A stretch of 33,224 nt of DNA from an uncultured Alphaproteobacteria bacterium. Its GTDB lineage: Bacteria; Pseudomonadota; Alphaproteobacteria; Methylaequorales; Methylaequoraceae. Numbering within the stretch: the stretch's first letter is position 1; the number at the start of each line of letters is the position of its first letter. The notes under the pieces were generated by a model. It was not told the origin of the DNA. It worked only from the letters and a program-made list of their open reading frames with translations, and did not search any database. The position numbers were made by a program, and so were the translations under genes. Positions 17,939 to 27,226 of the stretch are shown here, one piece after another. The stretch is taken from contig CACFLF010000005.1 in assembly GCA_902567115.1 (NCBI GenBank), positions 1 to 33,224 on the forward strand, written 5' to 3'.

Positions 17939-19801
17939 ATGAATCAATCTAACGTAAATATACTGGATCTAGCAGCACAAAAACTAGAGAATAAAGAACC
18001 CAAACAGAAACCAAGGCAACTCCAAACTGAAAGCTCTAGAGATAAGTTTTTAACTGATTTTGGAAAGGCGACACTGATAGACAGATATCTTCTCCCCGGA
18101 GAGAAGTTTCAAGATATGTTTATGAGGGTAGCAAAATGTTATAGTGACAATGATGCTCACGCTCAAAGAATATATGAGTATATTTCAAAGCTTTGGTTTA
18201 TGCCAGCAACTCCTATCCTTTCAAATGGAGGCGCCAAAAGGGGCTTGCCAATATCTTGTTTTTTAAATACAGTTCACGATAGTCTTGATGGAATTCTATC
18301 AACATGGGGAGAAAACGTGTGGCTTGCGTCAAACGGAGGTGGCATAGGAACATATTGGGGTGAAGTTAGATCGATTGGAGAGACAGTCAAAAAATCTGGA
18401 CAAACCTCAGGTATCATTCCCTTTGTCAGAGTTATGGATTCTTTAACACTAGCAATTTCTCAGGGTTCTCTCAGAAGAGGTTCAGCGGCTTGCTATCTTG
18501 ACATTCATCATCCAGAGATAGAGGAGTTTTTAGAAATAAGAAAACCTTCAGGTGATTTTAATAGAAAAAGTTTAAACCTGCACCACGGCATTAACATAAC
18601 AGACGAGTTTATGGAATGTGTTAAACATAACAAAGAGTTTTGTCTTAAAAGTCCCAAAACCAATGAAACGCTCAGAAAAGTAAATGCTAGGGAACTTTGG
18701 CAAAAAATACTTGAGACAAGAATGCAGACCGGAGAGCCTTATTTGGTCTTTATGGATACAGTAAATAAAAATATGGCCAAACATCAGCAAAAGCTTGGAA
18801 TGAAAGTTAGAACCTCCAACCTATGTAGTGAAATTATGCTACACACTGGCTTAGATCATCATGGAAAAGACAGAACTGCAGTATGTTGTCTCTCATCCGT
18901 AAATTTAGAAAAATGGGACGAATGGTCAGGGCAAATAAACTTCATAGAGGACATAATGAGATTTTTAGATAATGTCCTCGAAGACTTTATTGATAATGCA
19001 CCCGATTCAATGAAAAATGCAATTTACTCAGCTAAAATGGAAAGATCAGTTGGTCTCGGAGCCATGGGCTTTCATAGTTTTCTTCAGAAAAAAGGCGTTC
19101 CGTTTGAAAGTGCAGTTGCCAAAAGCTGGAATGCAAAATTCTTCAAGCATTTAAAAAAAGAAGCTGATAAAGCGTCACTGATTCTTGCTATGGAAAGAGG
19201 AGCTTGCCCTGACGCCTCAGAGATGGGAGTAAAAGCTAGATTTAGTCACAAACTAGCGATAGCACCTACAGCATCAATTAGTATCATTTGTGGTGGAACA
19301 AGTGCTTGCGTTGAACCTATACCTGCTAACATCTACACACATAAAACCCTTTCAGGTTCTTTCACAGTAAAAAATAAATATCTGGAGGATTTATTAGATT
19401 CGAAAGGTCTAAACACTGAAAAAATTTGGCAAAGTATTTTGGAAAATGATGGATCCATATCCCATCTTAAGGAATTAAGCGAAAACGAGAAAGCAGTTTT
19501 CAAAACAGCATTTGAAATCGATCAGAGGTGGATAGTAGAAATGGCTGCAGATAGAACTCCATACATATGCCAAAGTCAATCAATAAATCTTTATTTGTCA
19601 GCAGATATTGATAAATGGGATTTAATGATGCTTCATTGGAAGGCGTGGGAGTTAGGTATTAAAAGTTTGTATTATTGCCGATCTAAATCTATACAAAGAG
19701 CAAGTTATGCTGGGGTAGAAGCCGACAATACAAAACAATGGCCCTCTAAAAATATAGTAGAGGAGAAAACAGATTATGAGGAATGTTTGTCGTGTCAATA
19801 A
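17939..19801 (+). CDS. nrdA: Ribonucleotide reductase large (alpha) subunit, no N-terminal ATP-cone
   Basis: 'PATPILSNGGAKRGLPISCFLN', 'NLCSEIMLHT', 'CCLSSVNLEKW', 'MGFHSFLQKKGVPFES', C-terminal 'ECLSCQ' redox tail. Confidence 0.92.
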   Translation: MNQSNVNILDLAAQKLENKEPKQKPRQLQTESSRDKFLTDFGKATLIDRYLLPGEKFQDMFMRVAKCYSDNDAHAQRIYEYISKLWFMPATPILSNGGAKRGLPISCFLNTVHDSLDGILSTWGENVWLASNGGGIGTYWGEVRSIGETVKKSGQTSGIIPFVRVMDSLTLAISQGSLRRGSAACYLDIHHPEIEEFLEIRKPSGDFNRKSLNLHHGINITDEFMECVKHNKEFCLKSPKTNETLRKVNARELWQKILETRMQTGEPYLVFMDTVNKNMAKHQQKLGMKVRTSNLCSEIMLHTGLDHHGKDRTAVCCLSSVNLEKWDEWSGQINFIEDIMRFLDNVLEDFIDNAPDSMKNAIYSAKMERSVGLGAMGFHSFLQKKGVPFESAVAKSWNAKFFKHLKKEADKASLILAMERGACPDASEMGVKARFSHKLAIAPTASISIICGGTSACVEPIPANIYTHKTLSGSFTVKNKYLEDLLDSKGLNTEKIWQSILENDGSISHLKELSENEKAVFKTAFEIDQRWIVEMAADRTPYICQSQSINLYLSADIDKWDLMMLHWKAWELGIKSLYYCRSKSIQRASYAGVEADNTKQWPSKNIVEEKTDYEECLSCQ

Positions 19802-19834
19802 TTTTAACAATTTAAACATAAATAAGGAGAAAAA

Positions 19835-20869
19835 ATGGACGGAAACAAAAACGATTTAATTGAAAATAAAAAACCAGGTCTTTTGACCTCATCTCACTCT
19901 TATAAGCCTTTTAGGTACCCTTGGGCTTTTGATTTCTGGAAAAGACAACAACAAGTTCACTGGATGCCGGAAGAAGTTCCTTTAGGTGAAGACTGTAAAG
20001 ACTGGGTTATTAAATTAAATGATAATGAAAGAAATCTATTAACTCAAATTTTCAGATTTTTTACTCAATCTGATGTTGAAGTAAATGACAATTATATGGA
20101 GAGATATTCTCAGGTATTCAAACCTACAGAAGTAAAGATGATGATGTCTGCTTTTTCAAACATTGAAACTGTTCACATTGCAGCATATGCGCTTTTGCTA
20201 GAAACAATCGGAATGCCAGATACGGAATTTTCTGCATTCTTAAAATATAAAGAGATGGCAGATAAGCATGACTACATGCAGCAGTTTACCATTGATTCAA
20301 ATCACGAAATTGCAAAAACAGTAGCAATGTTTGGAGGATTTACCGAAGGATTACAACTTTTTGCAAGTTTTGCAATGCTTCTAAATTTTCCAAGACACAA
20401 TAAAATGAGAGGAATGGGTCAAATAGTTACATGGTCTGTTAGAGACGAATCTCTTCATTGCGAAGGAATGGTGAAACTCTTCCATGAATTTGTGAGAGAA
20501 ACAAAATGCATGACCAAAAAATTGAAAAACGAAATAAATGAATGTTGTGTAAAAGTAGTTGAATTAGAAGATAATTTTATTGATTTAGCCTTTGAAATGG
20601 GACCAGTTGAAGGAATGGAGCCGAACGATATCAAAAATTATATCAGATACATAGCCGACTGGAGACTTAAACAACTTAGTTTAGAACCAATGTTTGGGAT
20701 AAAAGAACACCCTTTACCTTGGTTAACAGAAATACTAAATGGCGTTGAACATGCTAATTTTTTTGAGGCAAGAGCTACTGAGTATTCTAAAGTTGCAACA
20801 TCTGGAAATTGGGATGGAAAAGAGGGTGTTTGGTCAACGTTCGACAAAAAACTTAAGAGCTTTGGTTAA
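19835..20869 (+). CDS. nrdB: Ribonucleotide reductase small (beta) subunit
   Basis: Metal-ligand motifs 'ETVHIAAYALLLE' (ExxH plus Tyr at the radical position) and 'RDESLHCEGM' (ExxH); follows nrdA with an AGGAG-like RBS. Confidence 0.94.
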   Translation: MDGNKNDLIENKKPGLLTSSHSYKPFRYPWAFDFWKRQQQVHWMPEEVPLGEDCKDWVIKLNDNERNLLTQIFRFFTQSDVEVNDNYMERYSQVFKPTEVKMMMSAFSNIETVHIAAYALLLETIGMPDTEFSAFLKYKEMADKHDYMQQFTIDSNHEIAKTVAMFGGFTEGLQLFASFAMLLNFPRHNKMRGMGQIVTWSVRDESLHCEGMVKLFHEFVRETKCMTKKLKNEINECCVKVVELEDNFIDLAFEMGPVEGMEPNDIKNYIRYIADWRLKQLSLEPMFGIKEHPLPWLTEILNGVEHANFFEARATEYSKVATSGNWDGKEGVWSTFDKKLKSFG

Positions 20870-20874
20870 TTTCT

Positions 20875-21966
20875 TTATTTTTCTATATATAGAGACTGGG
20901 ATGGAAAGGCAAATGAACACCTTCTTTTCTCTATAATCTTTTTTATTTCAACTGCCAGTCCATCCTTGGCTTTGATAAATTTATTATAATCATTGGTTTT
21001 GGTAAAACATCTTACTAATATATCGATAGAGCTTGGAGCAAACTCGTTGATTTTAACAATAACGGGAGTTGATTCTGAAACAATAAATTCCTTCTTGTTA
21101 GTTCGGATCGAACTTTCAATATCAGAACAAATGTTTTTAAGTTGAAGAATCGTGGTTTTATATTCTACACCAATTATCCAATTTATTCTTCTATTTGATA
21201 TTTCGGTAATATTAACAACAGCATTTTCTGCAAATTGGTAATTTGGGATGAAGCACAAAGACTTATCAAACTTTCGAATTGCAGTTGATCTAAAACCAAT
21301 TCTCTCAACAGTCCCTTCAATAATGCTTTCAATCATAACAACATCGCCTTTTTTAAACCTTTTTTCAACTAATACTAAAATACCTGAAATCAAATTTTTA
21401 AAAAGATCTTGTGCCCCCAACGCTACCGCTACTCCAAACAAACCTAAACCTGCAATTATAGGTCCAACTTTTATTCCCCACACCTCAAGAACAGCAGAAA
21501 ACCCAAGAATAAAAATTATTATTTTAACAGCACTTATTAACCAATCTAACAAGTCCTTTGTTAAAATTGTCTTAAGATTTTTTATTTTACGGCTAAAAGG
21601 TTCTATAATTTTACTAATTAACCAAAATATTGATATAGTAAATAAGGATAGGTTAATATTTTGAAAAAAAAAATTAACTTTTTGAGAAGCAACTAATAAA
21701 CTTGAAGACGCAAAGATTCCCACTGAGACAATAAAGAATTCAACAGGCTTTTCGATTGATACTAAAAATGCTTCTTTGATTTTTGTTTCAGAAAAGCTCA
21801 GAACTAGAGAAATTTTTTTAATTATTAATTTTTTAATTAGATGCCTTGATATGACGAAAAAAACAAGAACAGCTATACATGTTAATATATTCGTGAGAAG
21901 GAAACCTAAAAATGAAACATCCTTAATAAAACTAATTTTTTCTAAAATGTTGTTTAAAATTTCCAT
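20875..21966 (-). CDS. MscS-family mechanosensitive ion channel
   Basis: Several TM helices then 'GLGLFGVAVALGAQDLFKNLISGILVLVEKRFKKGDVVMIESIIEGTVERIGFRSTAIRKFD'. Confidence 0.9.
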   Translation of the reverse strand: MEILNNILEKISFIKDVSFLGFLLTNILTCIAVLVFFVISRHLIKKLIIKKISLVLSFSETKIKEAFLVSIEKPVEFFIVSVGIFASSSLLVASQKVNFFFQNINLSLFTISIFWLISKIIEPFSRKIKNLKTILTKDLLDWLISAVKIIIFILGFSAVLEVWGIKVGPIIAGLGLFGVAVALGAQDLFKNLISGILVLVEKRFKKGDVVMIESIIEGTVERIGFRSTAIRKFDKSLCFIPNYQFAENAVVNITEISNRRINWIIGVEYKTTILQLKNICSDIESSIRTNKKEFIVSESTPVIVKINEFAPSSIDILVRCFTKTNDYNKFIKAKDGLAVEIKKIIEKRRCSFAFPSQSLYIEK

Positions 21967-21967
21967 T

Positions 21968-22480
21968 TTACATTATTTTGTTGAGAATATTAATAGAATC
22001 TTCATATTCAAAACCTTGTTGAGATAATTTAGACAATACTTTATCAAAAAGTTGTTTATCTGAAATATTTAATTTTTTTTGTTTTTCTACGATATTAGAT
22101 TTATTTAAATAATTAATTAAAAGTGTTTGGTTAAGTGTCTCGTCCATAAATTTTTTTTTTAAAAATAAATTAGCTTTATCTCTGTCAAATTTTGCAGAAA
22201 GAAATTTGTATTTGATTTTTTTTTTGGAGTATCCCTTTTTAACAAAGCTATCGAATGAAATTTCTAACATTCGCTCTTCGTTGAAAAAACCAATTTTCTC
22301 GAAATATTTTAAGGTACCGAAAATCTCTTGAATAAACTTGCGATGATCTAATTCAGAAATTTTTTTTTCCAAATAATCCTTGGTGATTTTTTTTTTTAAT
22401 ATATCCTCGAATTTTCTTTTAGTAACGTTGTACCTTGATAGATAATAGGTTGAATACTTTTTTAAATAGTCAGATATCAT
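21968..22480 (-). CDS. recX: RecX-family regulatory protein
   Basis: 'YLSRYNVTKRKFEDILKKK', 'GFFNEERMLEISFDSFVKKGYSKKKIKYKFLSAKFD'. Confidence 0.75.
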   Translation of the reverse strand: MISDYLKKYSTYYLSRYNVTKRKFEDILKKKITKDYLEKKISELDHRKFIQEIFGTLKYFEKIGFFNEERMLEISFDSFVKKGYSKKKIKYKFLSAKFDRDKANLFLKKKFMDETLNQTLLINYLNKSNIVEKQKKLNISDKQLFDKVLSKLSQQGFEYEDSINILNKIM

Positions 22481-22523
22481 TGTTTATGTTTGATATTATT
22501 ATTAAATTAAACATTTGTGAATT

Positions 22524-23312
22524 ATGTATAATATAAAAAGTTTTAAAGGATTCAATTGGATTGGTTTTTTTACACTGTATAAAAAAGAAGTAAAAAGATT
22601 TTTTAATGTTTTCGCTCAAACAATTTTAGCCCCGGCAGTGACTACTATCTTATTTTATTTGATATTCACATTATCAATGGATAGAGATTTTTTAGTTTCT
22701 GGAAGTCATTCTTACTCTCAATTTCTGGCACCTGGTTTAATTTGTATGTCAATAATGCAAAATTCGTTTGCTAATACATCTTCCTCAATATTAATTTCAA
22801 AAGTTCAAGGTAACATTGTAGATGTGTTAATGCCCCCAATGTCAGAATTAGAATTAACTTTTTCGTACTGCTTAGGTGGCGTTACTAGAGGTCTATTAGT
22901 AGGTTTTTCTGTTGCAGCATTAATCTATCCTTTTGTTTCAATACAAATTTATAACTTTTTTATAATATTTATTTTTGGAGTTTTTTCGTCTTTATTATTG
23001 TCATTGTTAGGAATTTTGTGCGGAATCTGGGCTAAAAAATTTGATCATATGGCGTCAGTTACAAATTTTATTATTTTGCCACTAACATTTCTTTCAGGTA
23101 CTTTTTACACAATAGACAGATTACCAAAATTTTGGCATTTTCTAGCCAGTTGGAATCCATTTTTTTACATGATTGACGGATTTAGGTTTGGCTTTTTAGG
23201 TTACAGTGATAGCAACATAATCATAGGATTATTAATTTTATTGTTTTGCAATTTATTCCTACTAGTTTTTACAATATATGTTTTTAAAAGAGGGTATGGC
23301 TTAAGATCATGA
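22524..23312 (+). CDS. ABC-2 type transporter permease
   Basis: About six TM helices; 'SGTFYTIDRLPKFWHFLASWNPFFYMIDGFRFGFLG' is the typical ABC-2 C-terminal motif. Confidence 0.85.
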   Translation: MYNIKSFKGFNWIGFFTLYKKEVKRFFNVFAQTILAPAVTTILFYLIFTLSMDRDFLVSGSHSYSQFLAPGLICMSIMQNSFANTSSSILISKVQGNIVDVLMPPMSELELTFSYCLGGVTRGLLVGFSVAALIYPFVSIQIYNFFIIFIFGVFSSLLLSLLGILCGIWAKKFDHMASVTNFIILPLTFLSGTFYTIDRLPKFWHFLASWNPFFYMIDGFRFGFLGYSDSNIIIGLLILLFCNLFLLVFTIYVFKRGYGLRS

Positions 23313-24472
23313 GTATATTAAAGGTATATAATCCTCTAAATATTGAGATTGATCATGGAGACGGAGTTTACCTCTATTGCAAAAAAGGAACAAGATATTT
23401 AGATTTTACGAGCGGTATTGGTGTTACCAGTCTTGGTCACAGTCATCCATCTCTAATATCAGCACTTAAATCTCAAGCTGAAAAAATATGGCATTGTTCA
23501 AATCTTTTTAGAATTGAAAATCAACAAATCGTTGCTGATAAAATTACAGAAAATTCGTTCGCTGAATCAGTGTTTTTTTGTAATTCTGGAACTGAGGCAG
23601 TTGAAGCTGGTATAAAAGTTATAAGAAAATATTTTAATGCTGTAAATGAAAAAAGATTCAAAATTATTTGCGCAAAAAATTCTTTTCATGGAAGAACTTA
23701 TGCAGCTATATCCGCTAGTGGTAAATCAAAATTAACAGAGGGGTTTGAACCAGTATTAAATGGATTTAAACAAGTCGCATTTAACGATAGCAAGGCCGTC
23801 TCAAGGAGTGTAGATAAAGAAACAGCTGCGATAATGATTGAAACAGTTCAGGGTGAGGGTGGAATAACTCCTGCAAAAAAAGAATATTTAAGGGATATTC
23901 AAAAAATAGCTAATGACAATAATCTTCTCTTATTTTTCGATGAGGTTCAATGCGGTGTTGGGAGAACGGGGAAATTTTTAGCCACGGAATGGGTTAAGGA
24001 GTTAAAACCAAATATAGTAGCTATCGCTAAAGGAATAGGTGGAGGTTTCCCTATTGGAGCATTATTGTTGGATAAAAAAACCTCCAAATCAATGGACTTG
24101 GGTTCTCATGGATCAACATTTGGCGGAAATCCTCTTGCAATGGCTGTTGCCGAAGAAGTTTTAAATTTTGTATTAAATGAAGAATTTTTAGATCATGTAA
24201 GGGAAATTGGTTTTAATTTGAGAAAACTCTTAAAGGAAAATATATTAACTAAATTTCCAAAATTAGTTTCAGGTGTTAGAGGTATAGGGTTAATGGTTGG
24301 TTTAGAGGCAATTGAAAGTAATGAAATTCTAATTAAGTCTTTAACTAATGAGAAACTTCTTACTGTAAAGGCAGGACAGAATGTGATAAGAATGTTACCC
24401 CCTTTAATTTTAGAAATGAAACATGTAGAAGAGGCAATCGAAAAAATCGATAAAGCATTTTCAAACTTATAA
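23309..24472 (+). CDS. argD: Acetylornithine aminotransferase
   Basis: 'FCNSGTEAVEAGIKVIRKY', 'FDEVQCGVGRTGKF', PLP Lys region 'IVAIAKGIGGGFPIGALL', 'HGSTFGGNPLAMAVA'. Confidence 0.95.
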   Translation: MSILKVYNPLNIEIDHGDGVYLYCKKGTRYLDFTSGIGVTSLGHSHPSLISALKSQAEKIWHCSNLFRIENQQIVADKITENSFAESVFFCNSGTEAVEAGIKVIRKYFNAVNEKRFKIICAKNSFHGRTYAAISASGKSKLTEGFEPVLNGFKQVAFNDSKAVSRSVDKETAAIMIETVQGEGGITPAKKEYLRDIQKIANDNNLLLFFDEVQCGVGRTGKFLATEWVKELKPNIVAIAKGIGGGFPIGALLLDKKTSKSMDLGSHGSTFGGNPLAMAVAEEVLNFVLNEEFLDHVREIGFNLRKLLKENILTKFPKLVSGVRGIGLMVGLEAIESNEILIKSLTNEKLLTVKAGQNVIRMLPPLILEMKHVEEAIEKIDKAFSNL

Positions 24473-24473
24473 T

Positions 24474-25379
24474 ATGAAAAAATCATTTAGACATTTCTTA
24501 AACCTTCATGAAATTAGTAAAAAAGATATTGACTTAATTTTAAAGTATAGTCACAGACTAAAGAAAAACTATAAAACAAAACAATTAAAAGAAAAAAAAA
24601 TTTTAGCAATTATTTTTGAAAAACCGTCCACAAGAACCAAGATATCATTTGATGTAGGCATGAAACTCTTAAATGGAGATGTTGTTACTTTGGATCACTC
24701 TGACTCCCAGCTTGGTAGAGGTGAATCTCTAGAAGATACGATGAAAGTTTTGTCAAGTTATGTTGATATAATAGCATATAGGGGTTCAGACGAGTCGAAA
24801 CTTTACAAGCTTTCAGAAATTTCTACTGTCCCGATAATAAACGGATTAACTGATATAAGCCATCCATGTCAAATAATTGCTGATATAATGACATTACAAG
24901 AAAAATTTAGATCTCTCAATAACCTGAATTTAAGTTGGATTGGGGATGGAAATAATGTTTGCAACTCGTGGATACATGCTTCTAAACACTTCGATTTCAA
25001 TTTAAGAATTTCTTGTCCACCTGGAAATTTTCCAGAAAATAAAATTTTAAAAATCTTCAATTCAGGAAACGTTGAACTTTTCAAAAACCCAGTTGAAGCT
25101 GCACTAGATGCTGATGTAATAATTACAGATACTTGGGTGTCTATGGGTATGCAAAGCAATCCAAGAAGATTAAAAAACTTTGAAAAATTTCAAATTAACA
25201 AAGATCTACTAAACAAAACCGGAAGAACAACTTATTTTTTGCATTGCCTTCCAGCTCATAGGGGATGTGAGGTTACTGATGAGGTTATCGATGGTGAGAA
25301 TTCATTAGTTTGGGCAGAAGCTGAAAATAGGTTATATGCTCACCAATCGATACTTTTGTGGTGTTTAAAAAAAATATAA
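24474..25379 (+). CDS. argF: Ornithine carbamoyltransferase
   Basis: 'FEKPSTRTKISFDVG', 'HPCQIIADIMT', 'TDTWVSMG', 'FLHCLPAHRG'. Confidence 0.96.
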   Translation: MKKSFRHFLNLHEISKKDIDLILKYSHRLKKNYKTKQLKEKKILAIIFEKPSTRTKISFDVGMKLLNGDVVTLDHSDSQLGRGESLEDTMKVLSSYVDIIAYRGSDESKLYKLSEISTVPIINGLTDISHPCQIIADIMTLQEKFRSLNNLNLSWIGDGNNVCNSWIHASKHFDFNLRISCPPGNFPENKILKIFNSGNVELFKNPVEAALDADVIITDTWVSMGMQSNPRRLKNFEKFQINKDLLNKTGRTTYFLHCLPAHRGCEVTDEVIDGENSLVWAEAENRLYAHQSILLWCLKKI

Positions 25380-25380
25380 A

Positions 25381-26829
25381 CTATTTTTTCCAAAGCTGTG
25401 GCGATAATAGTATTAAAATTGGAAAAAGTTCTAATCTTCCTATAAGCATGCCCAGACTTAAAAAAAGTTTTGTAAAATCTGAAATAGAAGAATAATTTCC
25501 ACTTGGCCCAATGATTTCATTTAACCCAGGACCAACATTAGCTAATGTGGCGGCTGCACCAGACAGGGACGTAAGAATTTCTTGTCCGTCAAATGCTAAA
25601 ACTAGGCTGAGAGTTGCAAAAACAAAAATATACAAAAAAAAATAACCAGTAACAGAAGTCAGAATATCTTCACTAATTTCTCTGGAATTATATGTAGGGA
25701 TAAAAACACCTCTTGGTTGGATTATTTTTTTTATTAAATTTAATGAGGATTTTATAAGTATCTGAATTCTAAAAATCTTAAGACCGCAACTAGATGAACC
25801 TGAACAACCACCTACAAGCATCAGAAAAAGAAAAAGAAGGGTGGTAAATGATCCCCAAACACTGAAATCATATGTACTAAAACCACTTCCTGTGGATATT
25901 GAAGTGACGGCAAATGCCGAAATTCTGAAAGATTGAAAAAAATCTACTTCGTAGTATCTCTTCAACCAGAAAGCCACTAATATTGTGACACTTAAAATTA
26001 AAATTAAAAAAAATCGAACTTGAGAACTTGCTACAAGGTCCATCAACTTTCCTCTAATAGACTGAAATAATAGAATGAAAGGTAAGGAAGATAAAATCAT
26101 GAAAAAAATTGTTACAACTTCGATGTAAACTGAATCAAAGAAACCAATTGACATGTCTTTAGTTGAAAAGCCACCTGTTGCAATTATTGTCATACCATGA
26201 GCCACACTATCAAAACCTGTCATCCCAGCTACAAATAATGAAAAGCTGCAAATAATAGTTAGAAAGAAATAAACAAATCCAATTCCTGTGGCAATTTTTG
26301 TGGTTCTAGGAAGAACCTTTTCTTCTTTTGAGCTAAATTCACTTTGAAATAACTGCATGCCACCAATCTTTAAAATTGGGAAAATTGCAATTGCAATTAC
26401 AATTATACCTATACCACCCAGCCATTGAAGCATTGCTCTCCAAATTAAAATTGACTTCGATGTTGAATCAAGATTCTGAATAACAGTTGCGCCAGTCGTA
26501 GTTAGTCCAGACATTGATTCAAAGAATGCATCGATTAATGTTAGACTTGTTGTTCCAAGATAGAATGGTAATGCTCCAATAAATGTAAGAAGTACCCACG
26601 AAATCAGTGTAAGAAGGAAGGCTGATAAAACCTCTACATCCTTATCTTTTCTCTTAAAAATAAAAGAAACATTTAGACCAGTAAACAAGCAAACAATAGA
26701 AATTACAAAAAAAACAACCCAGTCAGTTCCTTGGTAGAAGTAATCTATGACTCCTGGTATGAAAGAATAAATCGAAAAGAAAACTAATAAGTTTCCGATT
26801 ACAAACAGAGAGGATTTTAAATTTTCCAT
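25381..26829 (-). CDS. trkH: Potassium uptake protein TrkH family
   Basis: Multiple TM/P-loop repeats: 'SGLTTTGATV', 'IIATGGFSTKD', 'VTSISTGSGFST', 'LANVGPGL', 'LSLGMLIGRLELFPILILL'. Confidence 0.93.
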   Translation of the reverse strand: MENLKSSLFVIGNLLVFFSIYSFIPGVIDYFYQGTDWVVFFVISIVCLFTGLNVSFIFKRKDKDVEVLSAFLLTLISWVLLTFIGALPFYLGTTSLTLIDAFFESMSGLTTTGATVIQNLDSTSKSILIWRAMLQWLGGIGIIVIAIAIFPILKIGGMQLFQSEFSSKEEKVLPRTTKIATGIGFVYFFLTIICSFSLFVAGMTGFDSVAHGMTIIATGGFSTKDMSIGFFDSVYIEVVTIFFMILSSLPFILLFQSIRGKLMDLVASSQVRFFLILILSVTILVAFWLKRYYEVDFFQSFRISAFAVTSISTGSGFSTYDFSVWGSFTTLLFLFLMLVGGCSGSSSCGLKIFRIQILIKSSLNLIKKIIQPRGVFIPTYNSREISEDILTSVTGYFFLYIFVFATLSLVLAFDGQEILTSLSGAAATLANVGPGLNEIIGPSGNYSSISDFTKLFLSLGMLIGRLELFPILILLSPQLWKK

Positions 26830-26832
26830 TTC

Positions 26833-27219
26833 TTAATTTAAGTTATTCCCTTGATTTGGAATATCCAGAGAGAAAGCTGGGATATCAACCTTAAATTCTT
26901 CTCCATCGAAACTTAGCATTTGATAACTTCCGTGCATTATTCCAGAACTAGTTTTCAATGGTGTTCCACTCGTATATTCAAATTTATCCCCTGGCTCTAT
27001 CGTTGGCTGCTCACCTACAACTCCTTTTCCTTTTACTTCTCTATAATTGCCATTCGAGTCGAATATTTTCCAGTGCCTGCTTATTAATTTAATTTTTTTT
27101 TTTTAATTATTTTTTATTATAACCTTATATGACCACAAGTAGGAATTTTCGTACGGATCTGAATGGTCTTCGAGGTATGTAGATTCAACAAAAACTTTTA
27201 CGTTATATTTTTTTATCAT
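26833..27219 (-). pseudogene. apaG: ApaG-family protein with one in-frame TAA (codon 39); not in the ORF track
   Basis: Manual translation: MIKKYNVKVFVESTYLEDHSDPYENSYLWSYKVIIKNN*KKKIKLISRHWKIFDSNGNYREVKGKGVVGEQPTIEPGDKFEYTSGTPLKTSSGIMHGSYQMLSFDGEEFKVDIPAFSLDIPNQGNNLN*. 'SRHW', 'GVVGEQP', 'FEYTSG', 'PSGIM'-like and 'IPAFSLD' are ApaG hallmarks. Confidence 0.88.
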
Positions 27220-27226
27220 TTTATCA

